Source: Cannabis sativa
Taxonomy: Eukaryota; Streptophyta; Magnoliopsida; Rosales; Cannabaceae
Direction: 5' to 3'
Length of the DNA stretch: 64,000 nt
Assembly: GCF_029168945.1 (NCBI RefSeq)
Contig: NC_083602.1
Coordinates: forward strand, 63,756,600 to 63,820,599
Shown here: piece by piece, positions 33,318 through 45,169 of the stretch
Position numbering within the stretch: position 1 is the stretch's first letter
How the letters are laid out: each line of letters begins with the position of its first letter
Translations under genes and position numbers: made by a program
The notes under the pieces: model-generated
The model's input: the letters and a program-made list of their open reading frames with translations, nothing else
The model's database searches: none
What the model was told of the DNA's origin: nothing

Positions 33318-35644
33318 GGAAAATTCTACAATGCATCCCCTTAAAATGGATACATTAATGTATACTTGTTTGTTTTAGCACCCGAAATAATTTTTTAGTG
33401 AAATTTTTTCTCATGGTCATGTACGTTATAGTCATTTAAGACATCCTGTAAAATTTTAAGAAATTTGGAAAAGTTTAACACGCCGAAAATTACGTTCAAA
33501 TAGTGTATTACACACGTGACTATTTTATTTTTAACGCTTGTAAAATAGACTGTTTGTGTTCGATATTATTTTACCAGGACCTTAGATCTACTCACAAGTA
33601 TGTTGATTAACACCCTAAATATGAACTTCTAAAACGATTATAAAATAAACACATATAAAGTATGAGAAACCTTACATTGAGTGCAGCAGAATAAAATGTC
33701 TCCTGTCGTTCAGATCTCTAACCCTTGTATCCTTTCTGTCGCAGAGTATTATCAAGATCTGAACCTGGATCTCTTTCTCTCCTTTTTTTAGTGCTGAATC
33801 TCCTTCTTATTGAATGTCTTTCTTCACGATCTTCCTCACTATGATTGAGGTATCACTTGCTGTGTGTGGGCACTACTCTATCACTAAGAGGTTCAAAATT
33901 TACAAGAGAGAAGAAGAGAGTATAGGTGGGGGCTAGGTTAGAGAGAGAGGCTCAGGTTTTTCTCTGAAGGAAACCAGATGTGAAAGTGTATATTTCCTGA
34001 AGCTTTCACTATCTATTTATAGCATACCACATAGGGTTAGGTTTGAATTATTTGGCATTAAAATAATAAAAATATCAAATGATAAAGCCTATAAAAGTGG
34101 CCGGCCATGGCTATATGGATTTGGGCCTCACTTTTTGCAATTTTGCAGTTTTATCATTTCTGCATCTCATTTTCTCAAAAACGCCAATTTTCAAATTCAA
34201 CCATTTAAATGCCAATTCTAACTATTTAATAACTATAAATAATTATTAAATAATATTGTCATTTATCATATTTATTAATTGAACCATACAAAGTATCTTA
34301 ATTAACAAACATGCCCTAAAAACTCTTTCTTTACAATTTCGCCCTTACTTAGTGAAAAATTCACAAATAGACATAGTCTAATTTGAAAATTATAATTGAT
34401 TAATCAAAACCAATTAAATAAGTCTTACAAGTAATATTGTCTCAACTAGTGGGGGGACCATGGGTCTATATAACCGAGCTTCCAATAAGCAGATTAAGAA
34501 TTTATAACCTAAATTCACTGACTTATTAATTCTTCGTTGAATCCACGCATAGAACTTAGAATTGCACTCTCAGTATATAGAACGCTCTATATGTTCCACC
34601 ATATAGACACGTCATTAGTTATCCATTGTTATAATCCTAATTTGATCAATGATCCTCTATATGAATGATCTACACTGTAAAGGGATTCGATTACCGTGAC
34701 ACCCTACAATGTATTTTATTCTTAAAACACTTAACCCCGTATAAATGATATTTCAGCTATGTGAAATGAGTACTCCACCATTTATTTTCGTTTGGTCAAG
34801 CTCGAAGGAAATCATCCTTTACTTTCTATTCGCCAGATAGAAGCTATAGATTCCATATTTATGTTAGCGCTCCCACTCAATTGCACTACCGTGTTCCCAA
34901 AATGTACGTATCACCCTGACCCAAAAGTAGGCTTAACTAACAAATCAAAAAACACGAATAACACTCTTGAGATTGAGCCTAATCATATGAGGATTTAGAT
35001 CATTTGATCTAGGATCAACTAGGCGATATTGACTTGAATAGATATTACAGTAAGTTTAATAAATCTAAGTCAAAGTTCAATATCGGTCCCTTCTGATGCA
35101 TACTCCATGCACCCAACCTGAGCTTTACTTTAACCAATGCTCTGGAAAGAACATAGCATTATACCAAATGCAAGTAAACTCTGTTGTAGATTATCATATC
35201 AGTAAAACCTTGTGTCTGATAAATCTAGGAATCTTTATTCACATAGTCTTGTTTACTTTCCAATGTGTTGACAACACAATAAACAGGGTCAAGTATGTGA
35301 AAAGAGTTTCAGATGAATTTATAAATCAAATAGACAAGCACTTGATAAGGTGAACCAAAACATACACAAATGAATGAAAAATACTTCTGTTTCTTTATTG
35401 ATGTTGAATAAAATGAATTACATTGAAATGGAGTTTTATTTAGGGCATAAAACCCAACAGTTTGAACATTGTTTTCTATATTGTAAATTATTCAGAATTT
35501 CTCAAAATTTTGTAGGTTTTCTTAAATAGCTATAACGTACACGAATATGAAAAAAAATTAGACTAAAAAATTCTTCTAGATGCCAAAACAAATCAGGGGT
35601 GTATCAATACATCCCTTTTAAGGGGGTGCATTGTAGAATCACCC
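33318..35644. mobile_element. MITE with 10-bp target duplication, split by a solo LTR
   Basis: The left end GGAAAATTCTACAATGCATCCCC and right end GGGGGTGCATTGTAGAATCACCC are inverted repeats. Perfect 10-bp copies ATAGTTTTTT lie outside (33308-33317 and 35645-35654). Without the inserted LTR the element is about 420 bp. A 9-10-bp duplication suggests Mutator-like mobilisation. Both halves carry further matching arms, for example ACATCC and TTTTAAGAAATTT against AAATTCT-like blocks. Confidence 0.8.
33557..35459 (-). mobile_element. Solo LTR no. 4 of the copia family, nested in a MITE
   Basis: 1903 bp from TGTTCGATATTATTTTACC to GCATAAAACCCAACA with perfect GTTTG duplications (33552-33556 and 35460-35464). 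It is closest by eye to LTR 1 of the composite element (shared AAGGAAATCATCC, CTATTCGCCAGATAGAAGC or variants), so the two form a subgroup. Confidence 0.9.
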
Positions 35645-35654
35645 ATAGTTTTTT

Positions 35655-36184
35655 TATTTAAAATATTCTGTTAAATTATAGAATATTCAGTTAAAAATTA
35701 ACAGAGAAATGAAATACCACCGTTAAACTAAAAATTCTGTTATATAGCGATATTTTATATAGAATAGATATAAATCTGATCTTAGTGTATTGTGTAAATT
35801 TATCAAATAAAAATTTGCTTATAACTTTTATTTTACGTTTTAGTTTTTCTTTAAGTGAAAATAGTAAAAATAATGTGATAGAAAATGAGAGAGAAAGAAA
35901 GTGAAGAGATAAATGAAATGAATTTTGATAAAAGAAAGATTGTGATTAAAAAAATTATTTAAATGAATTTTCAAAGTAATTTATTTACTTTCAAAATTTT
36001 CAATTATGTGTTTTATAAAAATTATTTTAGATGCTTTTTAATTGGTACCGTACCAACTTGCTTTTCTTAAACTTATTTTTTTTGGCAAAAAAAATAAAAT
36101 ATAACCGACTTAATTAATTAATACTACAAGCATACTACAATTATAGTTTGCTTTCATATGCTTTTAAGGTTTATAAAAAGCCAA
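35655..36184. other. Intergenic AT-rich sequence
   Basis: No gene. The portion 35790-36030 resembles 26930-27220, as noted there. Confidence 0.45.
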
Positions 36185-36875
36185 AATAAAAAAATGAGTT
36201 TAGGAGAAGCAATTATTTTTTAAAAATAAATACCAATATAAAAATAATTAAAATAAACTTAATAAAAAAAATAATGATAATTCAAAATAGAAATTAATAA
36301 AATTTTTAATTATTAATATCATTTTATTTTTTTAAAAAATAAATATCATTAAAAATTATTATAATATGTATACAATTTTAATTGTATACAAGCAATCTTA
36401 CCGTAAGAGTATATACATTACATCATAATAACCACATGATCTAAAATCAAAGGTCGAAAAAAATTTCCTACCGGTAGGGAACTTTTGCTAGGTCCTACCA
36501 TAATCTTGCCCTATATATATAAATGTATTAGTTATATGGGCAAGACTATGGTAGGACCGAGTTAAAGTTTCCTACCGGTAGGGTACTTTTTTTAACTATT
36601 GATCTTAGATCATGTGGTTATTATAACGTAAGGTGTATACTTTTATGATATGTCTACTTGTATACAATTAAAACTTTATACATATTATAATAATATTTAA
36701 TAATATAAAATTTATAAAAATTAAATAATATTAATAATTAAAAAAATTATTAATTTTTTAATTTGGATTATTAATTTTTTTTCTAAAATTAATTTAAATT
36801 ATTTTTCTATAAATATTTATCTTAAAAAAATAATTTTACTTACGAACTTTGTTATTAATTTTTTTTTATATTAAT
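36185..36875. repeat. Long foldback element with CCTACCGGTAGGG blocks
   Basis: The two halves are near reverse complements over roughly 300 bp each, centred near 36520. Inner blocks pair as GGTCCTACCATAATCTTGCCC with GGGCAAGACTATGGTAGGACC. Middle blocks both contain the palindrome TTTCCTACCGGTAGGG (36464-36479 and 36569-36584), and ATAACCACATGATCTAA pairs with TTAGATCATGTGGTTAT. Outer blocks pair as TTATTATAATATGTATACAA with TTGTATACAATTAAAAC-type sequence. It is non-coding. Confidence 0.75.
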
Positions 36876-37536
36876 AATTAACTATAATAAAATTACTTAC
36901 TTAAGTACATTTGCATTTGTTTACATACATAGTTTTACCATAATTATCTTTTAATTAATTTGCTTTAATATTTTTATTTAAAATATTATTAATTTTTTTA
37001 ATCAAGAAAGATAATTTTATTAATCAAACCGAGTTAATTACATCCATAAGAAGATTTTTAGGCTTTGTAATTTTGCTGCTTATAATGTTGGTTGATGAAC
37101 TTTCACCAGAATTCTTATTGGTATAGTCGAGGTGTTAGCCATCCTGACAAATATTATTTATAATGACCATGAGGTTTAATCCTAATTTTTATTAATGAAC
37201 ACTTTCTTTTAAAAAAAAAATAGTGAATTAATAGTCCATACCGGGAGTTTCATTTAATCAAGTGAAATTAGTTACAAATCAAGGATGGTGCACCAAATTT
37301 TCTTCATATTGAAAAAGTGAAATCAACTTTTAGATAATATCAGTATATATATTTCTGCACCTTATTCTTTTATTTTGTGCATGTAATAATTTTCTCAACC
37401 CAAAATATTATAAAGTTATTTTGGTCATTTGTACAAAATTGCTCATTCAAATAGGGTGAATATATAATTAAAAAAGAAAGTAACAAAAATTAATAAGTAA
37501 TTATTAAATCTTTAAAATATCATTTAAGCGAAAGTA
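36876..37536. other. Intergenic AT-rich sequence
   Basis: No gene recognised. Confidence 0.45.
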
Positions 37537-37705
37537 TTTTTTTTTTTTGTAAAAATATTTTTTTTGAAAAAAGAGAAGGAGGCCATATGGCCGGTCTCCC
37601 CCTATAATATTAAAGCCTCACTTGTGGTGGAGGAAAACCATGGTACATAATTGTAAGAATACAATGAATTATCACAATGAAAACAAAAGAGAGAAAACCT
37701 GGGTT

Positions 37706-40700
37706 TTACAACAAAACACTCCAAACCCGGCTTAAGTCAAGAAAAGAAAAAGCCTCAAAATGTTTGGTTTTAAAAATCCATGTGGTTGTCCAAAATTTTA
37801 TCCTCTCCCAGACAAAGTTTGCTGATCTCTCTTGCCCTTCGAAAATTCTGCTATTTTTCTCATTCCACACCGCCCATAACAGTGGTAACGTTGTAGTTCT
37901 CCAAAGCTTAACTTTTCTTTTACTTTCCACCGGTTTACTGATTAGGGTCTGTGTCACCAAACAAGGCATAACCCAGTCCAGACTAAGTTCTTTATAAAGT
38001 AATGACCAAATTTTTTGAGTGTATGTGCAATAGAGGAACAGATGCTCGGTCGTTTCATTACTGGACTTGCAGCAAATACACCATCTCGGAGATATGTCCA
38101 TGTAAGGCCTTCTCTTTTTTATTACCTCGTGCACATTTACTTTCCTTAGAGCGACTAACCATCCAAAAACTTTTACTTTTACCGGAGCGCTACATTTCCG
38201 TAGATTTTTGGTCCATTCGAAGTCCGATGATCCGTGACTTGAGGTGAACCAAAGAAAGGCAGATTTGCAGGAGAAAGAGCCTCCGTACTCTGGTTTCCAA
38301 CCCGTACTATCAATCGAGGAATGGGCTATGTTCACATGTTCCAATCGATGCACCAGCTCCATTAAACTTGGGACTTCCCTTTTTAACAGATTCCTTCTGA
38401 AATTAAAGTCCCAATTAGACACCCTGAAACCACCTTCCTCAATTATTGCCATGTCTTTGATGCACTTATTCTTAGATCTAGCCAAAATGGCTAAATCTGG
38501 GTAGGAGGTCAACAGAGAATTCTGTCCCATCCACACATCTTCCCAAAATCAAATTTTCTCCCCATTCCCTAATTGAAATGAAACCAAAATCAAATATTCA
38601 CCATATAGACTTGCAATTCCTTTCCAAGGTCCTCGAGAGGACATTCTTTTCCCTGTTTTAGTATCCCAGAAGTTGTCTGACATTCTGTATCAACTTTTTA
38701 TAACTCTATGCCAAAGCGTGTCTGTTTCTAGAGGGAATCTCCATAGCCATTTCATCAACAGACTCTTATTTTGCATGTCTAGGCGTCTAATTCCCAGGCC
38801 CCCTTTCTCTCTTTGTCTACACACTTCCTCCAAAGCAACCAAATGTTCCCCTCCTGAGATATCTCCATCTTCCCATAAAAAGTCTCTCATCATCTTCTCA
38901 AGCGTTTGGAGTACCGCCTTTGGTGCTTTGAATATAGATAGGTAGTATAAGCGAAGTGAAGAAAGAACTGATTGAATTAATGACAATCTCCCCCCCTAGA
39001 CAAGAAAGAACATTTCCATCCATCCATCCTCTTAGCACATTTCTCAATGATTGGTCTCCAAAATTCAATACTATTCGGGGATCCCCCTAACAGCATTCCA
39101 AGGTATTTCATTGGCCACTTTCCTATCTCAGAGCTAATAGAAGCAGCGCATCTCGAAATCACATTCTCATCTATGCAGATACCTAAGAGTTGGCTCTTAC
39201 TCATGTTAACTCTCAAACCTGATATCGCACAGAAAGCGTTGACCACCAAAGCCATGTTATTCAGTGACGTCTCATCATTTACAAAGAGTACTGTGTCACC
39301 TGCGAATTGAAGGTGGCTAACTTGGATCTTCTCCTTTCCGATCAGGAAGCCAGATAGATTCCCAGACTCAGTTTCTTTGTCCATCATTCTTCCAAGTACA
39401 TCCGCCACCAGAGTAAATAGAAACGGCGAGAGGGGATCACCTTGCCTAAGCCCCCTAGATCCCAATATCTTACCTCTCAGTTTTCCATTAAAGAATATTG
39501 AAAAAGAAGTTGACGAAATGCAACCCCTAATCCATTTCCTCCACACTTCTCAGAATCCTTTGCGTTCCAATACTAGATCAAGGAAGTCCCACTCAACTCT
39601 ATCATAGGCCTTGTCGAAGTCAATTTTGAACACCATTCCTTCTTTGTTTCTACTTCTATATTCTTCCACCGCTTCGTTGGCAATCAAAACTGAGTCCAAT
39701 ATTTGTCTTCCCACTACAAAAGCCGTTTGAGTCTCTGAGATTGTATCTTCCATCACACCTCGGAGTCGAGATGCCAAGACTTTGGCAATTATCTTATAGA
39801 CACTTGTGATCAGGCTGATTGGTCTATAGTCTTTAACCTTACAACTGTCAATCTTCTTGGGGATCAAGCATAAGAAGGTTTCATTTACGCTACCTGGGAT
39901 TCTTCCTTCATCTTCAAATTCTTTGAAGACTTCCAGTAGGTCATCTTTCATTAGATCCCAGTTATTTTGGAAGACTACTAGACTAAAATCATCGGGTCCC
40001 GGTGCTTTATTGCCTTCACAATCAAAAAAAACTCTCCTTACTTCTTCCTTATCAAATGGTCGCTCTAATTCTCTAGCTGATTGAGTAGATATTTGTCTCC
40101 AACAAATTCCTTCCACACCCATCCCCTCTCTTCTTTCAGAGGTGTAGAGTTTGGTATAATAACCCATCAATTCTTTGACTATTTCATCTTCTTTGTCGAC
40201 CACATCTCCGTTTTCTTTCTCAATTCTGGATATTGTGTTTCTGGCCTTCCGTGCATTCAATAGATTATGGAAAAATCTGGTATTTGCATCTCCCTCCTTA
40301 GCCCACTTGCATTTAGACTTCAGCCACACATTCATTTCTTCTTCAAAAGCTAACTTTTGCCATTCCTTCTTGATCTCCCTTCTCTCTTCATTCCATCCGT
40401 TGCTTCCTTCTAGTCTATCTAGATCTTCTAATCTTCTTTCTAGAGCAATTTTCCTCATGCGGTTGTCTCCAAAAGTAGCTTTGCTCCACACCTTTATCTT
40501 CTCTTGTTTCTTCTTTAATTTTGCTCATGAATTTGGTTCCTGACCAATCTTACACCGATGTCTCTTTCCACCATTTTTCGAAGAGCTTGGAAAAAGACTT
40601 GTGTTCCAACCATTGGTTGTCAAATCTAAAGGGGCAAGGGCCCCAATTCGGTAGATCTGAATCAAGTATTACCAGACTGTGATCTGAAACTACTCTGACT

Positions 40701-41350
40701 GCCATTTCCTGTCTGACATATGGATAGGTGATGTTCCACTTGTTAGTAAACAAAAATCTATCTAGTCTGCTACAGATCGGATTTTCTCGAAAGTTTGACC
40801 ACGTAAATCTTCCATTGTTAAGTTTAGGGTCAATCAATCTCAGCTCATTCACTAATTCATCAAAAATCTTCATACTCCTGGTACATGAATTACTGTTCAG
40901 CTTTTCTTGTGCTCTTTTGACTACATTGAAGTCACCCCCTATACACAAAGATTCCCCACAAATCGAGCTAAGGCCCGCCATCTCATCCCAAAAGTCAGAT
41001 CTTGCTTTATATGAGCAAGGCCCGTAAACACCCGAGAACCACCAAGGTTCTCTTTCTTCTGTTTTAATTAGCACTAATATAGAGAACTCTTCTATCATTG
41101 AGTCCAACACTGTGATACTTCTAGTGTCCCATATCAACAACATACCCCCCGACCTTCCAATAGATGGGAGAAGGATCCATGCTTTAAATCTTGATCTCCA
41201 CATGCTTCCCACAAAATTTCTATCTACGACTTCCTTCTTGACTTCTTGTATTATTGCACTATCCGGATTGAGTTTACATAAAGTTGCCTTAATAGCCCTT
41301 CTTTTCTCCTTATCACCACTGCCTCTTATGTTCCATGTAAGAATCTTCAT
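37706..41350 (-). pseudogene. LINE 3 ORF2: endonuclease, RT and zf-RVT, few breaks, RT active site mutated
   Basis: ATG at 41350 (MKILTWNIRG). The endonuclease (41350-40550) keeps GGDFNVVKRA and VVSDHSLVIL and looks catalytically complete. A stop and a frame change follow at about 40550-40490. The RT (40491-39550, then 39546-38977 after one TGA) has NKAPGPDDFSLVVFQNNW, KVKDYRPISLITSVYKI, FKIDFDKAYDRVEWDFLD and LRQGDPLSPFLF. The active-site block reads LQFAGDTVLF where FADDT is expected, so one catalytic Asp is Gly. A frameshift in a G-run near 38993 leads to the thumb region (38986-38690) and, after further breaks, zf-RVT (38536-37706) with CICCKSSNETTEHLFLYC. It cannot be active as read, but few changes separate it from an open frame. 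Confidence 0.85.
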
Positions 41351-43249
41351 TATACTTGTTTTTCCATCCCTGATTTTTTAACACCTTTTTCATAGTTGAT
41401 GTTAAAGTCCAAATTTCTCAATTCCCCGCATTTTCTTCTTGTTGTGTCTTCTTTGGACTCTTCTACTGGCACTCTTTCCTTATTTGGAATTATTTTCATC
41501 CCCAAATCAGCCATGGAATCCACCATCTTTGACCATGACACAGAATTATTTTCCGTATCGACTTGCTCTTCACTAGAAATCTTCCCAATTCCTCCACTCA
41601 TCATATTATCCTTCTCACTCCCTAATTCTTTAATGTCACCCAAAATGTCTTCATATTCTTCATTGGTCTCATCTAGATTGTCCTCACAATCAATATCCGA
41701 AGCTTCACTTTCTGAAAAGTCCTCTTCGATTGCTTCCTCTCTTGGGTCTTCATCATCCTCCCAAATTTCTATTCTGTTGATAGTATCTTCCTCCCCAACC
41801 AAGGCTTTTGAGTTTCTTTTCCATGTATATATTATTGGTTGTTTTCCATTCTTATTAACCTCTGCTGCCTCCAATTTTTCATTATTATGCAGAACTGAAT
41901 TCCATGTTTCTTTTGTTTGATCTTCAAAATCTGCCCATAAATTAATTATAGCCACTCTGAATTCTGCCCTCTTTTTTGGCCGAATCCTCCTTAAAATTCC
42001 TTCGAAAAAATCATATATCACTTGTTTTGGTGTTTTCTTATTGTACACCGCCAGTTGTTTCTCCCACTTTTCAGGTCTATCTATATTTTCTAGACTTTTA
42101 TTCCATCTAAATCCATTTACAACAGAGTCCACCATTTTTTGCTTTAAGATTGCAGGAGGTCCCACCTTTTGGCCCAAGATAAGATTAAATGGGCCCTTTT
42201 GGTAATACCACAGTCCATTAAGTTGAATAGCTGTTGAACCTATTATCTCTCTATTTTTAGAGATTTACTTACTAAGCCCATAAGACTTAAGCCCCATTTC
42301 CTCTTTATTTTCAGCAAAGGCCCGACCCATCACAACCCTTCCAAATTTAATTTTATCTATTGAATCATAAGAAAGACACGTGTTCAAAAAATTAGAAGGG
42401 TTTCTATTCACACGTGGCTCACTTAGACTATTCAATAAACGGCTAAAGACATGCTGAAGAGGAATCGACTCTCTTCCACAACTTGAATTTTTATGGGGAC
42501 ACTCAATCGGCATACTCCTGGGCTGGCTATCAATCTCGGAAGATGCACACCCATAATTAATCATTAATTCCTTCTCTGGCTGCTGTACCGATGCCTGGCC
42601 GCCCGTCTCAGTCATGGACGGAAAATCTGCAGATTCCGACTGCCCCTCATCTGCCTGGGTCACCACCGCCGACTATAGCACAGAATCTGACGACAAGCTC
42701 TGGTCGCCTCCCTCTCTATTGGTCTCGTCACCGCCAACCACCTCTGCGACAATCTCGGACGACACACTTGTCGTCTGAATCCCCCCAGCCAACTCGCCTC
42801 CTTCTCCTCCTTTTACCGAATCCGCCTCTCCCTTGTTCATCATCTTCTGTTCTTTTTCTTTTTAATATACCTCAGAATCTTGATGCCAAATAGTGTTGAA
42901 AAAGCCACTGAATCTATATCCCTAATCGTTTAATTTGAATTATTTCAGTGATATTTCCAAGCCTTCGTTATGAAACGAGATGAGTGCTGGTACAAAACCA
43001 TGCTCATTCCCTTCCAATTTAAGTCTCAGATGATGCAGGAAACTCTTTTCTGCAGTATCCTTTTCAATATCTAGCAGCCCTCCACACAACGCTCCAATTC
43101 TCCACATGGTTTTCATGTTCCACAGATGTAATGGCAGCCCTTCGATGCCTATCCATGACCTTCTACATTCAACTTTCTCATCTTTGTTTTGTTCTTCCAC
43201 ATACCATCTAATGAAAGAGACAATGGTGCCCCCTATTCCAGGTATTACC
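41350..43249 (-). pseudogene. LINE 3 ORF1, 5'-truncated, with stops in one frame
   Basis: Three open blocks lie in the same minus-strand frame: up to 42940 (RRSWIGIEGLPLHLWN, GGLLDIEKDT, GNEHGFVPALI), 42666-42265 and 42177-41350. The first is the DUF4283-associated region of plant LINE ORF1. The last is a long acidic segment (EEAIEEDFSESEASDIDCED) ending GMEKQV. The blocks are separated by a few stops but no frame change, so decay is mild. Its stop codon overlaps the ORF2 ATG (TAATG, 41348-41352), a layout suggesting ORF2 is reached by reinitiation. The N-terminal part is missing beyond the LTR junction at 43249. Confidence 0.75.
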
Positions 43250-45141
43250 TGTTGGAATTTATTTTACCAGGATCTTAGATCTACTCACAAGTATGTTTAT
43301 TAACACCCTAAATATGAACTTTCTAAAACGATGAAATAAACACATATAAAGTTTAAGAAACCTTACATTGGGTGCAGCGGAATATAATGACTCCTTCCGT
43401 TCAGATATCTAGCCCTTGATTCCTTTCTGTAGCAGAGCATTATCAATATCTGAACCTGGATCTCTTTCTCTGAATCTTTGATGCTGAATCTCCTTTGCTG
43501 ATGATCTTTCTTCACGATCTTCCTCACTATGATTGAGGTATCACTTGATGTGTGTGGGCACTACTCATACACTAAGGATTTCGAAATTCTAAGGAAGAAG
43601 AGAGAGAGTGGTCAGCTAAAGATAGGGAGAGAGAAGGCTCAGTTTTTTTCTGATTCAGAAAGTCTGAAGAAAAGTATGTTTTTCCTGAAGCCTTCACTAT
43701 CTATTTATAGCATTCCACTAGGGTTAGATTTGAATTATATGGCATTAAAATAATGAAAAAATCAATTTAAAATGCTACAATAGGTGGCCGGCCATGCCTT
43801 TAATGGATTGGGCCTTGGGCTTTGCAATTTTGCAATTTTAACACCTTTTGTATCTGATTTTCTCAAAAATGCCAATTTCCTAATTCAATCATTTAAATGC
43901 CAATTCTAACTATTTAATAACTATAAATAATTATTAAATAATATTGTCATTTATCATATTTATTAATTGAACCATACAAAGTATCATAATTAACAAATAT
44001 GCCCCTATAAACTTTTTCTTTACAATTTCGTCCTTACTTAGTGAAAAATTCACAAATAGACATAGTCTAATTTGAGAATTATAATTGATTAATCAAAACC
44101 AATTACATGAAACTTACAAGCAATATTATCTCAACTAGTGGGGGGACCATGGGTCTATATAACCGAGCTTCCAATAAGTAGATCAAGAATTTAGCACTAA
44201 AATTCACTAACTTATTAATTCTTCGTTGAATCCACGCATAGAACTTAGAATTGTACTCTCAGTATATAGAATGCTCTATATGTTCCACCATATAGACACA
44301 TCATTAGTTATCCATTGTTATAATCCTAATTTGATCAATGATCCTCTATATGAATGATCTACACTGTAAAGGGATTAAATTACCGTTACACCCTACAATG
44401 TATTTATTCCTTAAAACACTTGACCCCGTATAAATGATATTTCAGCTTATGTGAAATGATTACTCCACCATTTATGTTCGTTTGGTCAAGCTCGAAGGAG
44501 ATCATCCTTTGCTTACTATTTGCCAGATAGAAGCTATAGATTCCATGTTTATGATAGCTCTCCCACTCAATTGCACTACCGTGTTCCCAAAAAGTACGTA
44601 TCACCCTGACCAAAAGGTAGGCTTAACTAACAATTCAAGGAACACGAATAGCCTTTCAAGATTGAGCCTAATCATAACAAGATTAAGATCATTTGATCTA
44701 GGATCAACTAGGCGATATTGACTTGAATAGATTTTACGGTAAGTTTAATTAAATCTAAGTCAAAGTTCAATATCGGTCCCTTCCGATGCATACTCCATGC
44801 ATCCAACCTGAGCTTTACTTTAACCAATGTTCTGGAAAGAACATAGCACTTCTCCAAATGCAAGTAAACTCTGTTGTAGATTATCATATCAGTAAAACCC
44901 TGTGTCTGATAAATCTAGGAAACTTTATTCACATAGTCATGTTTACTTTCCAATGTGTTGACGGCACAATAAACAGGATCAAGTATGTGAAAAGGGTTTC
45001 AGATGAATTTATACATTATGTACATATAATCATGAAATAAATCATGCGAACCATGCAACATTAAATGTTATTTCTGATCTATATTAATAAGTAAATCTGA
45101 TTATATTGAAATGAGTTTTATTTAGGGCATAAAACCCAACA
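43250..45141 (-). repeat. Composite element LTR 1 (diverged from LTR 2 and 3)
   Basis: 1892 bp from TGTTGGAATTTATTTTACC to GCATAAAACCCAACA. It shares variants with solo LTR no. 4 (for example CTTAGATCTACTCACAAG, where LTR 2 and 3 have CTAGATTTACTAACAAG). It joins LINE 3 ORF1 at its left edge. Confidence 0.9.
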
Positions 45142-45152
45142 AACTCCCACTT
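45142..45152 (-). promoter_or_regulatory. Polypurine tract, internal region 1
   Basis: Read on the minus strand the bases next to LTR 1 are AAGTGGGAGTT, followed by TGTTGGG, the normal copia PPT/3' LTR junction. The same sequence occurs at 53676-53686 beside LTR 2. Confidence 0.75.
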
Positions 45153-45169
45153 GCACTAATATAAAACAA

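Larger units (their letters stand above)
37537..43249 (-). mobile_element. LINE 3: L1-type retrotransposon (-), 5' end lost at an LTR junction
   Basis: The best preserved LINE here. Minus-strand order is ORF1 (DUF4283-like region, then an acidic tail), a TAATG stop/start overlap, endonuclease, reverse transcriptase, zf-RVT, 3' UTR and an A-rich tail seen as T-tracts at about 37537-37566. It ends abruptly at 43249 inside ORF1, where the composite element's first LTR begins. The missing ORF1 start does not reappear on the other side: the flank after 61687 is a different LINE in the opposite direction. Confidence 0.8.

Noticed and set aside
40728..42893. Several plus-strand frames opposite LINE 3
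   Set aside because: Shadows of the minus-strand LINE ORFs, which carry clear conserved motifs.
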